A stretch of 64,000 bases of DNA from positions 1 to 64,000 of the forward strand of contig NZ_SPQT01000035.1 of NCBI RefSeq assembly GCF_004571025.1, in the 5' to 3' direction. A program made the position numbers and the translations under genes. Under the pieces are notes generated by a model that was given only the letters and a program-made list of their open reading frames with translations, was not told where the DNA came from and did not search any database. The stretch is from Bradyrhizobium niftali (GTDB taxonomy: Bacteria > Pseudomonadota > Alphaproteobacteria > Rhizobiales > Xanthobacteraceae). Below are positions 17,054-25,788 of the stretch, piece after piece (the first letter of the stretch is position 1; every line of letters begins with the position of its first letter).

Positions 17054-17671
17054 CCGGGCACCGTAAAAGAGTTAAAATTTAAGTAAGTATCAGCCGCCTA
17101 AGCTTGCATAGCATTACTAAATCATTAGCGAAACCGTCTATTGCTTGTGTGATTTCGCGTCACTTGCCGATCGGAGCCACCGACGAGCAGTGCCCCCAGA
17201 GAGATGACGAAGTATTCATCGCAGTATTTTGGAGTAGAATTCGGCAGAATTTCGTACATTTCCAGTCATCCAAAGTAAACCGCCGTATAGATCAAACGGC
17301 AGATACTCATGTTATCTTCTCTTCGTGGGGCCCCGTGGCATCCTGCGGGAAATACGGAACTAAATCTGTGACCCAACTAACAGAACCCGTGAAATAGCGG
17401 GCCGTTAGCCATAGGTGACAGAATCAGCGTGCCCACAACTTCTGCCTGCAAATGGTGCCATTTCGCGGCGAACGGACTCCACCTATCCCCCGATTCGTAA
17501 AATTTTACGCAATTTGGGCAGACCCGTTTCAGCCTGTCCCACGGTTTTGGGACCCCTGCCGGCCGCGTTAAGCAGAACAGAACCGCCCGTCTCGCACTAT
17601 CTCCGTGAAAGCAACAAAGCCCGGCACGATCAGGTCGAGGGGGATCTGGCGAAGCCGGAAGGGGATGTCAG
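17054..17671. promoter_or_regulatory. Long AT-richer divergent regulatory region
   Basis: These 618 bases separate the adhesin gene (minus) from the LapG-like protease gene (plus). The stretch is visibly less GC-rich than its flanks. Short open frames here (for example 17104-17397) lack protein-like composition and ribosome sites, so I see no gene. Two operator-like palindromes stand out: CGTAAAATTTTACG at 17496-17509 (perfect) and AAATGG-TG-CCATTT at 17450-17463. A GTCCCA-N6-TGGGAC hairpin lies at 17536-17553. It is probably a shared control region with a long adhesin leader. Confidence 0.55.
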
Positions 17672-18403
17672 ATGGAGACCGCTGCTCGCTCGCGCGCCTG
17701 GCGCGCAATCCTTGTCCTGTGTGGATTGGTCCTGTTCGGATCGGCCGCAGAGCTTCGCGCCGGCACGCTGCTGTCGCCGGGTGCCGGCGTCCTCGTGCGC
17801 AAATCCGCCGAACCGTTCGGCGTATTCGCCTTTGCCATCTCGTCCGGCAGCCTCCAGCAGAAATGGTCCGCGCTGAAGTCCAGGCTCGACGACGACATGG
17901 TGCAGCTCGCGCTGTGCGACGGCGACCGGGACAATTGCGTATCGCCTGCGGCACTCAAGCTGCTCGCCATCGTCGACCAGGCCCGCGCCCGCGACGGCCG
18001 CGCGCGGCTGGGCGAGACCAATCGCGCCATCAACCTCTCGATCCGGGCCGCCAATGACGGCGTCGACGACGTCTGGAGCTCGCCGCTTGCGACCTTCGAG
18101 CGCGGCGCCGGCGACTGCGAAGACTACGCCATCGCCAAGCTGGCCGCGCTGCGGCTCGCCGGCGTTGCCACCGAGGACCTCCGCATCGTCGTGGTGCGCG
18201 ACACCCGCGCCGGCGAGGAGCATGCGGTTGCCGCGGCAAAGCTCGACGGCCACTGGCTGATGCTCGACAACCGCCGCATGGCGATGGTCGAGGACGACGA
18301 CGCGCGCACCTACCAGCCGCTGTTCGTGCTCTACCAGTCGGCCGTGATGAAATATGTCGACGAGCCGGTACGGCTGTCGATGGCTCCCGCCGAGGCGCAT
18401 TGA
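17672..18403 (+). CDS. Periplasmic transglutaminase-like cysteine protease (BTLCP/LapG superfamily)
   Basis: This 243-residue protein has an N-terminal membrane or signal segment at about 10-30. It belongs to the bacterial transglutaminase-like cysteine proteinase family. The predicted triad is Cys149 (GAGDCEDYA), His184 (GEEHAV) and Asp199 (MLDNRR), in the expected order and spacing. The best-known member, LapG, clips the N terminus of large surface adhesins and so releases biofilm cells. Here the gene is divergent from a 1651-residue adhesin-like protein, which suggests that protein as substrate. No LapD-like GGDEF/EAL partner is in the window. Many alphaproteobacteria have several BTLCP genes with unknown targets, so the substrate is inferred. 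Confidence 0.87.
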   Translation: METAARSRAWRAILVLCGLVLFGSAAELRAGTLLSPGAGVLVRKSAEPFGVFAFAISSGSLQQKWSALKSRLDDDMVQLALCDGDRDNCVSPAALKLLAIVDQARARDGRARLGETNRAINLSIRAANDGVDDVWSSPLATFERGAGDCEDYAIAKLAALRLAGVATEDLRIVVVRDTRAGEEHAVAAAKLDGHWLMLDNRRMAMVEDDDARTYQPLFVLYQSAVMKYVDEPVRLSMAPAEAH

Positions 18404-18497
18404 TTTTCTTGTAGCCCGATAGACCTCTCCCACAAACCCATTCCACCGCGCGATCCGTGACGCTAGCATGCCTCCGGCAATGCGGGGGACGACCGGA

Positions 18498-19622
18498 ATG
18501 CGGTTCATCGGACTGATTGTGCTTGCGCTGCTGACGCTCGCGGCACCCGCGTTCGCGCAATCCAGCCCATCCGACCGCTCCATCGCCGACAGACTGCCGC
18601 TGTTCGCCAAGAACAACTGCCAGCAGATTCGCGACCCCGGCAATCAATTGTTCTGCGGTGACGCCGAGCTTGCCGCCGCCGCCGAGAAGCTGAGCACGGC
18701 AATCGAGGCACGGCTCGCCCGCCTGCCCGATCGCCTGCCGGCGATCGAGGAAAACGCCATCTGGATCCGACAGCGCAATCTCGGCTGCGGCATCATCGGC
18801 CAGACCGCGGTCCGCGCCGACGATCTCGACCGCGTGAAGGCGTGCCTTCTCAAGGTCACCGAAGAGCGTGCCGCAATCGTGCGTGATCCGGATTTCGACT
18901 GTCTCGCGGCCAACACGGCGGCGGGCGCGCTGATCTGCGCGGACCCGTCGCTGGCGCTCACCGAAACCGAGCTCAACAGCCAGGTGCTGGGCCTGATCGG
19001 CAAACTGGACCCGACCGCGGCCCGCTTTGCCTTCGCCGAATACGGCCGGTGGACGCGAGAGCGCGACCGCAGATGCAATCTCGTCGGCAAGGAGAACGTG
19101 CCGCTGCAAGAGCTCGAATCCGCGGAAAGCTGTCTTGCCGACTACCTGACGCACAAGGCCGACGACATCCGAGCCGCCAAGGGTGATCCGAAGAAGGTGT
19201 TCGGCCGGCAGGTCGCGGCCCGGTCGCCCGACACCGACGCCGTCGACTTCTGCGCCGCGCGGATTCACGCGGCCAATTCCTGCGGCAATTTCCTGCGCAT
19301 CAACCGCGTCTACGCCGTCGACAGCCAGGTGACCGACCAGGAGGCGCAGGTCACGGGCGAGATCGAAATGGTCGTGCTGGCGCCCTTCACCACATGCAGC
19401 AAGGTCGCCTCCGCCTGCACCGGCACCTGCTGGGACGCCAGGACGGGTCGTCCGCAGCCGGGAGCCGCCGGCAACAAGGAGCGCTCCGCGGACGCCTTCA
19501 ACGTCACGCGCCGCCTCAGGATCCAGCGCACCTTCGCCTTCGTGAAAGCCGCCGACGGCTGGCGCTGCCGAGAAGACGAACTGGCACCGGTGAATTCGGG
19601 GACCGCGGGCGGGGGATCGTAG
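18498..19622 (+). CDS. Exported protein with two LprI-like (DUF1311) segments
   Basis: This protein has 374 residues with a clear signal peptide (MRFIGLIVLALLTLAAPAFA). Two segments resemble the lysozyme-inhibitor LprI/DUF1311 pattern. One is at about 45-120, with paired cysteines and IWIRQRNLGC; the second is at about 130-220, ending YGRWTRERDRRC. The remaining C-terminal part has several more cysteines and is unassigned. ATG 18498 has a purine-rich GGGGGACGACCGGA upstream; an alternative ATG at 18468 would add ten residues before the leader. It follows the LapG-like gene by 94 bases on the same strand and may be co-transcribed. A periplasmic role is likely. Lysozyme inhibition is only a family guess. 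Confidence 0.75.
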   Translation: MRFIGLIVLALLTLAAPAFAQSSPSDRSIADRLPLFAKNNCQQIRDPGNQLFCGDAELAAAAEKLSTAIEARLARLPDRLPAIEENAIWIRQRNLGCGIIGQTAVRADDLDRVKACLLKVTEERAAIVRDPDFDCLAANTAAGALICADPSLALTETELNSQVLGLIGKLDPTAARFAFAEYGRWTRERDRRCNLVGKENVPLQELESAESCLADYLTHKADDIRAAKGDPKKVFGRQVAARSPDTDAVDFCAARIHAANSCGNFLRINRVYAVDSQVTDQEAQVTGEIEMVVLAPFTTCSKVASACTGTCWDARTGRPQPGAAGNKERSADAFNVTRRLRIQRTFAFVKAADGWRCREDELAPVNSGTAGGGS

Positions 19623-19631
19623 CTATTCTTC

Positions 19632-19769
19632 CCTTCTCCCCTTGCGGGAGAAGGTGGCAGGAAGCGCCGGATGAGGGGTTCTCACCACGCGTCAGCCTGT
19701 TCGTGAGGATAGAGACCCCTCACCCGGCTTCGCTCACGCGAAGCCACCCTCTCCCGCAAGGGGAGAGGG
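19632..19769. repeat. Intergenic palindromic repeat, family C
   Basis: This element holds three hairpins. CCTTCTCCC-N5-GGGAGAAGG is at 19632-19654, GGCTTCGC-TCAC-GCGAAGCC at 19726-19745, and CCCTCTCCC-N5-GGGAGAGGG at 19747-19769. Outer arms GCCGGATGAGGGGT and ACCCCTCACCCGGC are also complementary with one mismatch. It fills the gap between convergent genes and can serve as a bidirectional end of transcription. Related single palindromes occur at 1-38 and 55027-55050. Confidence 0.8.
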
Positions 19770-19792
19770 TGCACCGTCATCGCCGCGAGATA

Positions 19793-20992
19793 TCAAAACA
19801 TCAGATTGTCCTTCACCAGCACCCAGCGGCCGTTCTTCACCTGCTGCACCTGGGTGACGGTGGTGGCGAGATGGTTGGTCTTCGAGAACACGGTCGGCGG
19901 CGAATTGAAGATATCCTGGAACTTGTCACCGGACTCCAGCGCGTCGAGCATCTTCTGGCCAGTGAGATCCTTGCCAGCCTTGTTGGCATAATGCGCGAAC
20001 GTCATCACCGCATTGTAGCCGATGATCGCCTGGGTGTTGGCGTCGGCGTTGAACATCTTCTTGTAATTGACGAGCCAGTCCTTCACCTTTCCCTTCGCGG
20101 TGTCTTCGTAGGGAATTTCGAAGTTCGAAGCGGCATACAAGCCTTCCACCACTTCCTTGCCGAGCGCCGGCACTTCGAGCACGTTAACAGGCGTGGCACC
20201 GAGGAAGGTGACCTCCCAGCCGAGCTTCTTCGCTTCACTCATCGTGCCGATCGGCTCACGGAGGACCGCACCGAGCACGACGAGGTCGCAGCCGTCGGAC
20301 TTCATCTTGGCGACCTGCGCCGAGAAGTCGGAGGCGCCGCGCTTGTAGCTCGTGATCGAGGCCGGCTGCACCTTCATGACGGCGAGCTGCTGGTTAAAAC
20401 CATCGAGCACGTTTTTTCCGTACTCGTCGTCCTGATGCATGATGCACGGCTTCTTGAAATTCTTTGTCTCGATCATGTATTTGAGCGCTGCGCGCGTGCT
20501 CTCGACATAGGGCAGGAGGTTGTTGAACTTCAGCCGCTCCTGCGGCTTGGCCGCATCGAACTTGAAGGTGAACTCGGCCGCCGTCAGTGGGAAGAGCTGA
20601 AGCACGCCGGCGTCGAGCAGGATGTCCTGCGCGGCGAGCACGGTCGGCGATCCCATTGGTCCCACCATCGCGAAGATCTTGTCGCGCTCGATCAGCTTTT
20701 GCGACGCCAGCACCGCCTTTTTCGGATCGTAGCCGCTATCCTCGACGACCAGCTTGATCTTGCGGCCGTTGATCCCGCCGGACACATTGATCTCCTCGGT
20801 CGCCATCTTCATGCCGTTTGCGACCGGGACGCCCCAGCCCTTGATCGGACCCGACAGATCCTGGTGAGTGCCGATGACGATCTCGGATGCCGAGATGCCC
20901 TCGTTGGTGACCTTGGTTTGCGCTGCGGCCGGCAGATGCGTGAGCACGACTGCGCTCACCGCAAGGCCGAACGCCCTGAACGATTTCGACAT
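19793..20992 (-). CDS. Liv-type (branched-chain amino acid family) ABC solute-binding protein
   Basis: This periplasmic type I binding protein has 399 residues. The signal peptide is MSKSFRAFGLAVSAVVLTHL followed by PAAAQ. The mature N terminus shows the family pattern SEIVIGTHQDLSGPIKGWGVP. ATG 20992 is chosen over the upstream open frame because GGAGAGGAG sits just before it and the leader follows directly. It lies 94 bases downstream of the acyl-CoA ligase gene on the same strand. It is the only binding-protein gene in the cluster, so it should feed the H-M-G-F importer. The ligase suggests a carboxylic acid rather than an amino acid, but this is inference. Confidence 0.92.
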   Translation of the reverse strand: MSKSFRAFGLAVSAVVLTHLPAAAQTKVTNEGISASEIVIGTHQDLSGPIKGWGVPVANGMKMATEEINVSGGINGRKIKLVVEDSGYDPKKAVLASQKLIERDKIFAMVGPMGSPTVLAAQDILLDAGVLQLFPLTAAEFTFKFDAAKPQERLKFNNLLPYVESTRAALKYMIETKNFKKPCIMHQDDEYGKNVLDGFNQQLAVMKVQPASITSYKRGASDFSAQVAKMKSDGCDLVVLGAVLREPIGTMSEAKKLGWEVTFLGATPVNVLEVPALGKEVVEGLYAASNFEIPYEDTAKGKVKDWLVNYKKMFNADANTQAIIGYNAVMTFAHYANKAGKDLTGQKMLDALESGDKFQDIFNSPPTVFSKTNHLATTVTQVQQVKNGRWVLVKDNLMF

Positions 20993-21086
20993 TGACGTCT
21001 CCTCTCCCTGGCCCGTGTTGCGCGAAGGGCGCGGCCATCGCTCCTTCGCTGATCTCAACGTCTGCGGCGCACGGCCTTCCGGCCCC

Positions 21087-22925
21087 TCACGCCACCGCAC
21101 GCTCGCGATACATCGCCTCGATCTCGGCGGCGTAGCGCTTGTTCACGAAGCCGCGCTTCAGCTTCATGGTCGGCGTCAGCTCCTCGTCCTCGGGCGTCAG
21201 CTGGCGCTCGATCAGATAGAACCTCTTGATGCTCTCGACGCGGGCGAAACTGCCGTTGACCTGCTCGATCTCGCGCCAGATCAGGTCCTGGATCTCCGTC
21301 GCCCGGCACAGGCTCGCATAATTGGTGAAGGGGATGTCGTGGTCCTGGGCGAACTTCTCGACATTCTCCTGGTCGATCATCACGAGGCAGGTCAGATACG
21401 GTCGCTTGTCGCCGATCACCACGGCATCCGAGATGTAGGGCGAGAATTTGAGCTGGTTCTCGATCTCGGACGGCGTGATGTTCTTGCCGCCGGACGTGAT
21501 GATGATGTCCTTCATCCGGTCGGTGATGCGGACGAAGCCTTCATTGTCGATGGTGCCGACGTCGCCGGTGTGCAACCAGCCGCGTTGATCGATGGTCTCG
21601 GCGGTCTTCTCGGGCTGGTTCAGGTAGCCCATGAACAGGAAGTCGCCCCTGATCAGGATCTCGCCGTCGGGTGACAACGCGACCTCACCCCAGGGCACGG
21701 CCGTGCCGACCGAGCCGAGCTTGATCCGTTCCGCCGGCATCATGGTGGCGACCCCGCAATTCTCGGTCTGACCGTAGAGCTCGTGCATGTCGATGCCGAG
21801 CGCGAGATACCAGCGGATCAGTTCCGGCGCGATCGGCGCCGCGCCGGTGAAGGCGATGCGGCAGCGGTCGAGCCCGATCATGCGGCGGATGTTGCGGAAT
21901 GCGATGCGATAGGCGAGATGATTTGCAATGCGCAACGACAGCGGCGGCGTCCTGCCCTCGATCCGGCAATCGACCATGCGGTAGCCGACCCCGATCGCAC
22001 GGCGGTAGACCCATTGCTGGAGCGGTGTCGCATCCTTCAGCGCGATGGTGATGGCGGAATAGAATTTTTCCCAGATGCGCGGCACCGCAAGGAAGATGGT
22101 CGGCTGCACCTCGCGCAGATTGTCCGGCACCGTCTCCGGGCTTTCGGCAAAGTTCATCACCGAGCCGAGGGCGACAGAGATGTAGTAGCCGCCGATGCGC
22201 TCGGCGACATGGCAGAGCGGCAGGAAGATCAGCCGGTCTTCGTTCTCCCGCGCCGGGATGAAGTCGTTGGCATGCCGCATCTGGTGCGTGACGCTGCGGT
22301 TGGCGTGCATCGCGCCCTTGGGGGGACCGGTCGTGCCGGACGTATAGACAAGGACCGCGAGATCGCTCGGGCTGCGGCTGTCGATCATCTCCTGCCACAG
22401 TGCTTCGCGACCGACCATATGGTTGCGCCCGAGCGCGCGAAACTCGTCGAGCGACATCACCATGTCGTCGGAGAAGCCGCTGAGGCCCTCCATGTCGAAC
22501 ACGACGATCCTTTGCAGGGTCGGGCAGCGTGTGCGGCAGGTGAGGATCTTGTCGAGCTGCTCCTCGTCCTCGGCGAAGATCACCTTCGTGCCGGAATCGT
22601 TGACGAGATACTGGACCTGGGACGATGCATCGGTCGGATAGATTCCGGAGGAGACGCCGCCGGCGCACAGGATGCCCATGTCGGCATGGACCCATTCCGG
22701 CACGGCATTGGCGATGATGGAGGCGACGTCGCCGGGCATGAAACCGATCGCGCGAAGCGCGTAGGCGATCTCCTTCGAGATCTCCAGCCATTCGCGCCAG
22801 CTCGTCGGCTGCCAGATGCCGAACTTCTTCTCGCGGATCGCCGGCCTGTCGCCCCGCGTCTCCGCGGCACGCAAGAAGCTTTTCGCGATCGTATCAGCGA
22901 CCGTCAGCACCGCCGGCCGGGCCAT
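21087..22925 (-). CDS. Long-chain-type acyl-CoA synthetase (AMP-forming)
   Basis: This 612-residue ANL-superfamily enzyme activates a carboxylic acid to its CoA thioester through an acyl-AMP. The AMP-binding motif is YTSGTTGPPKGAM, followed by YGQTENCG and the hinge HTGDVGTIDNEGFVRITDRMKD (given in part: HTGDVG, DRMKD). The C-terminal catalytic lysine region is DIIITSGGKNITPSEIEN (ligase motif GGKNITP). ATG 22925 has a strong GGAGGAG site 7 bases upstream. The longer frame to 23093 is low-complexity and comes from a short tandem repeat. It lies between the transport ATPase gene and the binding-protein gene, so import and CoA activation are probably coordinated. The size and motifs fit long-chain or aromatic acid ligases; the substrate is open. 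Confidence 0.93.
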   Translation of the reverse strand: MARPAVLTVADTIAKSFLRAAETRGDRPAIREKKFGIWQPTSWREWLEISKEIAYALRAIGFMPGDVASIIANAVPEWVHADMGILCAGGVSSGIYPTDASSQVQYLVNDSGTKVIFAEDEEQLDKILTCRTRCPTLQRIVVFDMEGLSGFSDDMVMSLDEFRALGRNHMVGREALWQEMIDSRSPSDLAVLVYTSGTTGPPKGAMHANRSVTHQMRHANDFIPARENEDRLIFLPLCHVAERIGGYYISVALGSVMNFAESPETVPDNLREVQPTIFLAVPRIWEKFYSAITIALKDATPLQQWVYRRAIGVGYRMVDCRIEGRTPPLSLRIANHLAYRIAFRNIRRMIGLDRCRIAFTGAAPIAPELIRWYLALGIDMHELYGQTENCGVATMMPAERIKLGSVGTAVPWGEVALSPDGEILIRGDFLFMGYLNQPEKTAETIDQRGWLHTGDVGTIDNEGFVRITDRMKDIIITSGGKNITPSEIENQLKFSPYISDAVVIGDKRPYLTCLVMIDQENVEKFAQDHDIPFTNYASLCRATEIQDLIWREIEQVNGSFARVESIKRFYLIERQLTPEDEELTPTMKLKRGFVNKRYAAEIEAMYRERAVA

Positions 22926-23004
22926 GCGCGTCTCCTCCTTGTCGCTTTCGCTCCGCTGCCTGCCTTGCCGGCGGTCTATGTCTTGCGGATGGGCAATCCC
23001 ATTT

Positions 23005-23115
23005 AACGCCAATTCCTGCTTTAACGCCAAAACTTCCTTTGACGCCGAGTCTTCCAGCGCCGAGTCCCCTAACGCCGAGTCTTCTAACGCCACGTCTTCT
23101 TCTTCTTCCAGCGCC
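23005..23115. repeat. Short degenerate tandem repeat (15/18-bp period)
   Basis: AACGCC/AGCGCC cores occur at 23005, 23023, 23041, 23056, 23071 and 23086, spaced 18, 18, 15, 15 and 15 bases apart. The middle units read ACGCCGAGTCTTCTA-like. The spacing is always a multiple of three, and the minus strand reads as repeated ALEDS/ALGDS pentapeptides, but upstream of the likely ligase start. The right end overlaps the 3' end of the livF-like gene, whose tail (RRWKKKKTWR) is unusually basic. Confidence 0.7.
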
Positions 23116-23872
23116 GCTCGCCTCGCGCGCCCGCTTCCTTGGCGCCAAGGTAGAATTCCTGGATGTCCTGGGAATGCATCAAGCGGTCGCAGCTGTCGTT
23201 CATGACGATCCGGCCGATCTCCAGCACATAGCCGTAATGCGCCGTCTCCAGCGCCACCTTGGCATTCTGCTCGACCAGCAGGATCGACATGCCCTGCTCC
23301 TCATTGACCCGGCGGATGATCGTGAAAATCTCCTTCACCAGAATCGGCGACAGGCCGAGCGAGGGCTCGTCGAGCAGCAGCAAGGTCGGCCGGTTCATCA
23401 GCGCGCGACCGATCGCGAGCATCTGCTGCTCGCCGCCGGAGAGCTGGCCGGCCGGCTGGTCGATACGCTCCTTCAGCCGCGGGAAATAGCCGTAGACGCG
23501 CTCCAGATCCTCCGCGACGCCGTCACGGTCCTTGCGCGGATAGGCGCCCATCATCAGGTTCTCGCGCACGGAGAGGAACGGGAACACCTCCCGCCCCTCC
23601 GGCACGTGGCTGAGGCCCAGCCGCACGATCCGGTCGGCTTCCATGCGCTGGATCGGCTTGCCCATGAACTCGATCGCGCCCTTCTGCGGGTCGAGAATGC
23701 CGGAGATCGTCTTCAGCACCGTGGTCTTGCCGGCGCCGTTGGCACCGAGCAGCGTCACGATGCGGCCGCGGGGCACCTCCAGCGAGATGCCGCGGATCGC
23801 CATGATCGGTCCGTAATAGCTCTCGATGTTGGAGAGCTTCAGGATGATGTCTGGAGTCACCGCGGCGTCCAT
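23084..23872 (-). CDS. livF: Liv-type ABC importer ATPase, LivF-like
   Basis: This cytoplasmic ATPase has 262 residues, with Walker A GANGAGKTT at 43-51, the signature LSGGEQQM and Walker B LLLLDEPSLGLSP, which is the LivF hallmark. The start at ATG 23872 lies 4 bases after the livG-like stop. The last residues (GERRWKKKKTWR) are basic and extend past the usual family end into a short tandem repeat. It pairs with the LivG-like ATPase in the H-M-G-F importer. The symbol marks the component type; the transported substrate may not be branched-chain amino acids. Confidence 0.92.
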   Translation of the reverse strand: MDAAVTPDIILKLSNIESYYGPIMAIRGISLEVPRGRIVTLLGANGAGKTTVLKTISGILDPQKGAIEFMGKPIQRMEADRIVRLGLSHVPEGREVFPFLSVRENLMMGAYPRKDRDGVAEDLERVYGYFPRLKERIDQPAGQLSGGEQQMLAIGRALMNRPTLLLLDEPSLGLSPILVKEIFTIIRRVNEEQGMSILLVEQNAKVALETAHYGYVLEIGRIVMNDSCDRLMHSQDIQEFYLGAKEAGARGERRWKKKKTWR

Positions 23873-23876
23873 CGCA

Positions 23877-24635
23877 TCAGGCTCCCAGATACGCGGCGAC
23901 GACATCAGGGTGCTGCTGCACCTCGGCCGGCGAGCCCATCGCCAGCACCCGGCCATAGTTCAGCGCGATGACGCGATCAGAGACGCGGTTGACCAGCGAC
24001 ATGTCGTGCTCGACCATCAGCACGGTGACGCCGAGCTCGTTCTTCATGTCGCGGATCCAGAACGACATGTCGTCGGTCTCCTCGACATTGAGGCCCGAGG
24101 ACGGCTCGTCGAGCAGGATCAGCTTCGGCTCCGAGCACAGCGCCCGCGCCAGCTCGATCACCTTGCGCACGCCGTAAGGCAGGCCCGAGATCAGCTTGTC
24201 GCGGTAGGGCTCGAGGTCGAGGAACTCGATCACCTGCTCGACCCGGCGGCGATGCACCTTCTCGTTGGCGCGCACGCTGGGCAGGAACAGCAGCTCCTGC
24301 CAGAGCTGCGTAGTGGAATGGCGGTGTCGTCCGACCAGGAGATTGGACAGAACCGTCGCATTCTCGAACAGCTCGATGTTCTGGAAGGTGCGGGCGATAC
24401 CGAGTCTTGCGATATCGTAAGGCGGCTGCTCGGTGATGTCCTGGTCCTCGAAGAAGATGCGGCCCGAGGTCGGCCGGTAGATGCGCGAGATCAGGTTGAA
24501 GATCGAGCTCTTGCCGGCGCCATTGGGACCGATGATCGAGAGGATTTCGCCCCTCTCCACCGCGAACGACACCGCATCGACAGCCTTTAGGCCGCCGAAA
24601 TGCAGCGACAGATTCTCGGCGCGGAAATAGCTCAT
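23877..24635 (-). CDS. livG: Liv-type ABC importer ATPase, LivG-like
   Basis: This cytoplasmic ATPase has 252 residues, with Walker A GPNGAGKSS near 37-45. The LivG-type insertion (GIARTFQNIELFENATVLSN) follows. The signature region is unusual: LPYGVRKVIELARAL instead of LSGGQ..., a degenerate form found in this family. Walker B is LILLDEPSSGLN. ATG 24635 overlaps the livM-like stop as ATGA, showing translational coupling. The longer open frame upstream lies within livM and is a shadow. It is the partner of LivF. Confidence 0.92.
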   Translation of the reverse strand: MSYFRAENLSLHFGGLKAVDAVSFAVERGEILSIIGPNGAGKSSIFNLISRIYRPTSGRIFFEDQDITEQPPYDIARLGIARTFQNIELFENATVLSNLLVGRHRHSTTQLWQELLFLPSVRANEKVHRRRVEQVIEFLDLEPYRDKLISGLPYGVRKVIELARALCSEPKLILLDEPSSGLNVEETDDMSFWIRDMKNELGVTVLMVEHDMSLVNRVSDRVIALNYGRVLAMGSPAEVQQHPDVVAAYLGA

Positions 24636-25783
24636 CGGTTGCGCTCCGACTTCACGTAGATCTTCTGCCGCTTGAAGGTGGCGCGCTTGTAGAGCGGGAA
24701 CAGCTGGAAGAAGAGCTTGATCTTGAGCCAGCGGCCGTAGAGCCCGAGCGGCTCGAACAGCACGAACAGCACGATGATGATGCCGTAGATCGCGCCCTTC
24801 AGCCCGTTGAGCGAGGCGAAGGCTGCGACCCTGGACTGGACGTCGGCCGCTTCTTGCGCGCCGGCGCCGAAAGCGGCGGCAATGCCGGCGATGATGCCGG
24901 GCATGTCGTCCTTCAAATAGGTCAGGAACGGATCGATCATCACGATAAAGATCGCTCCCAGCACGGCGCCGTGCAGGCTGAAGCTGCCGCCGATCAGGAT
25001 CACGATGATGAACTCGATCGAGAGCTGGAGCGTGAACATCTCCGGCGAGATGAAGGAGAGCTTGTGCGCGAACAAGACGCCGGCAAAGCCGGTGATCGCC
25101 GCCGAGATCGCAAAGGACTTCACCTTGTAGAGCGCGACGTTGACGCCCATGCTGCGCGCCGCAGTCTCGCTGTCGCGGATCGCGACGAAGGCCCGGCCCG
25201 TCGGCGAGCGCAACAGATTGAGCGTGCCGACGATGGTCAGCACCAGCACGGCGAGACACAGGAAATAGAAGGTCGGGCTGTCACGCGGCACCGCGACGCC
25301 GAGCAGCGACAGCGTCTTGACCCGCATGCCCTCGTTGCCGTTGGTGACGCTCTCCCAGCGCGCCAGGACCTCCTCGACGATCAGGGCAAAGGAGATGGTG
25401 GCGATGACGAGATAGATGCCCTGGAGCCGCAGCGCGGGAAAGCCGACCATCGCGCCGATGCAGCCGGTCAGAAGACCTGCGGCGAGGAAGTAGACCGGGA
25501 ACGGAACGTTGTATTTCTGCAGATAGGCCGCCGTGTAGGCGCCGATCGCGAGGAACGCCGCGTGCCCGAGCGAGGCCTGGCCGGTGAACCCGGTCAGGAT
25601 CAGCAGCGCCACGCCGACGGTTGCATAGATGCAGACGAAGACGAGCTGGCTCATCAGATAGCTGGAGAGCACGTAAGGCGCGATCAGCAGCAGCGCGAGC
25701 AGGATGCCGTAGGAGACCAAATAGCCCGAATGCGGGAACAGCTTGATGTCGTCTTCGTAGTCGGTCTTGAACAGGAAGCGCAT
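24632..25783 (-). CDS. livM: Liv-type ABC importer permease, LivM-like
   Basis: This inner-membrane permease has 383 residues and about nine hydrophobic segments. LivM landmarks are GFTGQASLGHAAFLAIGAYT, LRLQGIYLVIATISFA and RAFVAIRDSETAARSMGVNV. ATG 25783 follows the livH-like stop by 5 bases. A region near residue 300 (GIAAAFGAGAQEAADVQSRV) is a soluble insertion not typical of the shortest family members. It forms the pore with LivH. Confidence 0.92.
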   Translation of the reverse strand: MRFLFKTDYEDDIKLFPHSGYLVSYGILLALLLIAPYVLSSYLMSQLVFVCIYATVGVALLILTGFTGQASLGHAAFLAIGAYTAAYLQKYNVPFPVYFLAAGLLTGCIGAMVGFPALRLQGIYLVIATISFALIVEEVLARWESVTNGNEGMRVKTLSLLGVAVPRDSPTFYFLCLAVLVLTIVGTLNLLRSPTGRAFVAIRDSETAARSMGVNVALYKVKSFAISAAITGFAGVLFAHKLSFISPEMFTLQLSIEFIIVILIGGSFSLHGAVLGAIFIVMIDPFLTYLKDDMPGIIAGIAAAFGAGAQEAADVQSRVAAFASLNGLKGAIYGIIIVLFVLFEPLGLYGRWLKIKLFFQLFPLYKRATFKRQKIYVKSERNR

Positions 25784-25788
25784 GGCGT

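Noticed and set aside
17104..17397. A 97-codon frame in the adhesin/protease gap
   Set aside because: There is no ribosome site, its composition is unlike its neighbours, and it has no recognisable motif.
23005..23115. CRISPR-like spaced repeats
   Set aside because: Units are only 15-18 bases, with no unique spacers of normal length and no cas genes. It is a simple tandem repeat.
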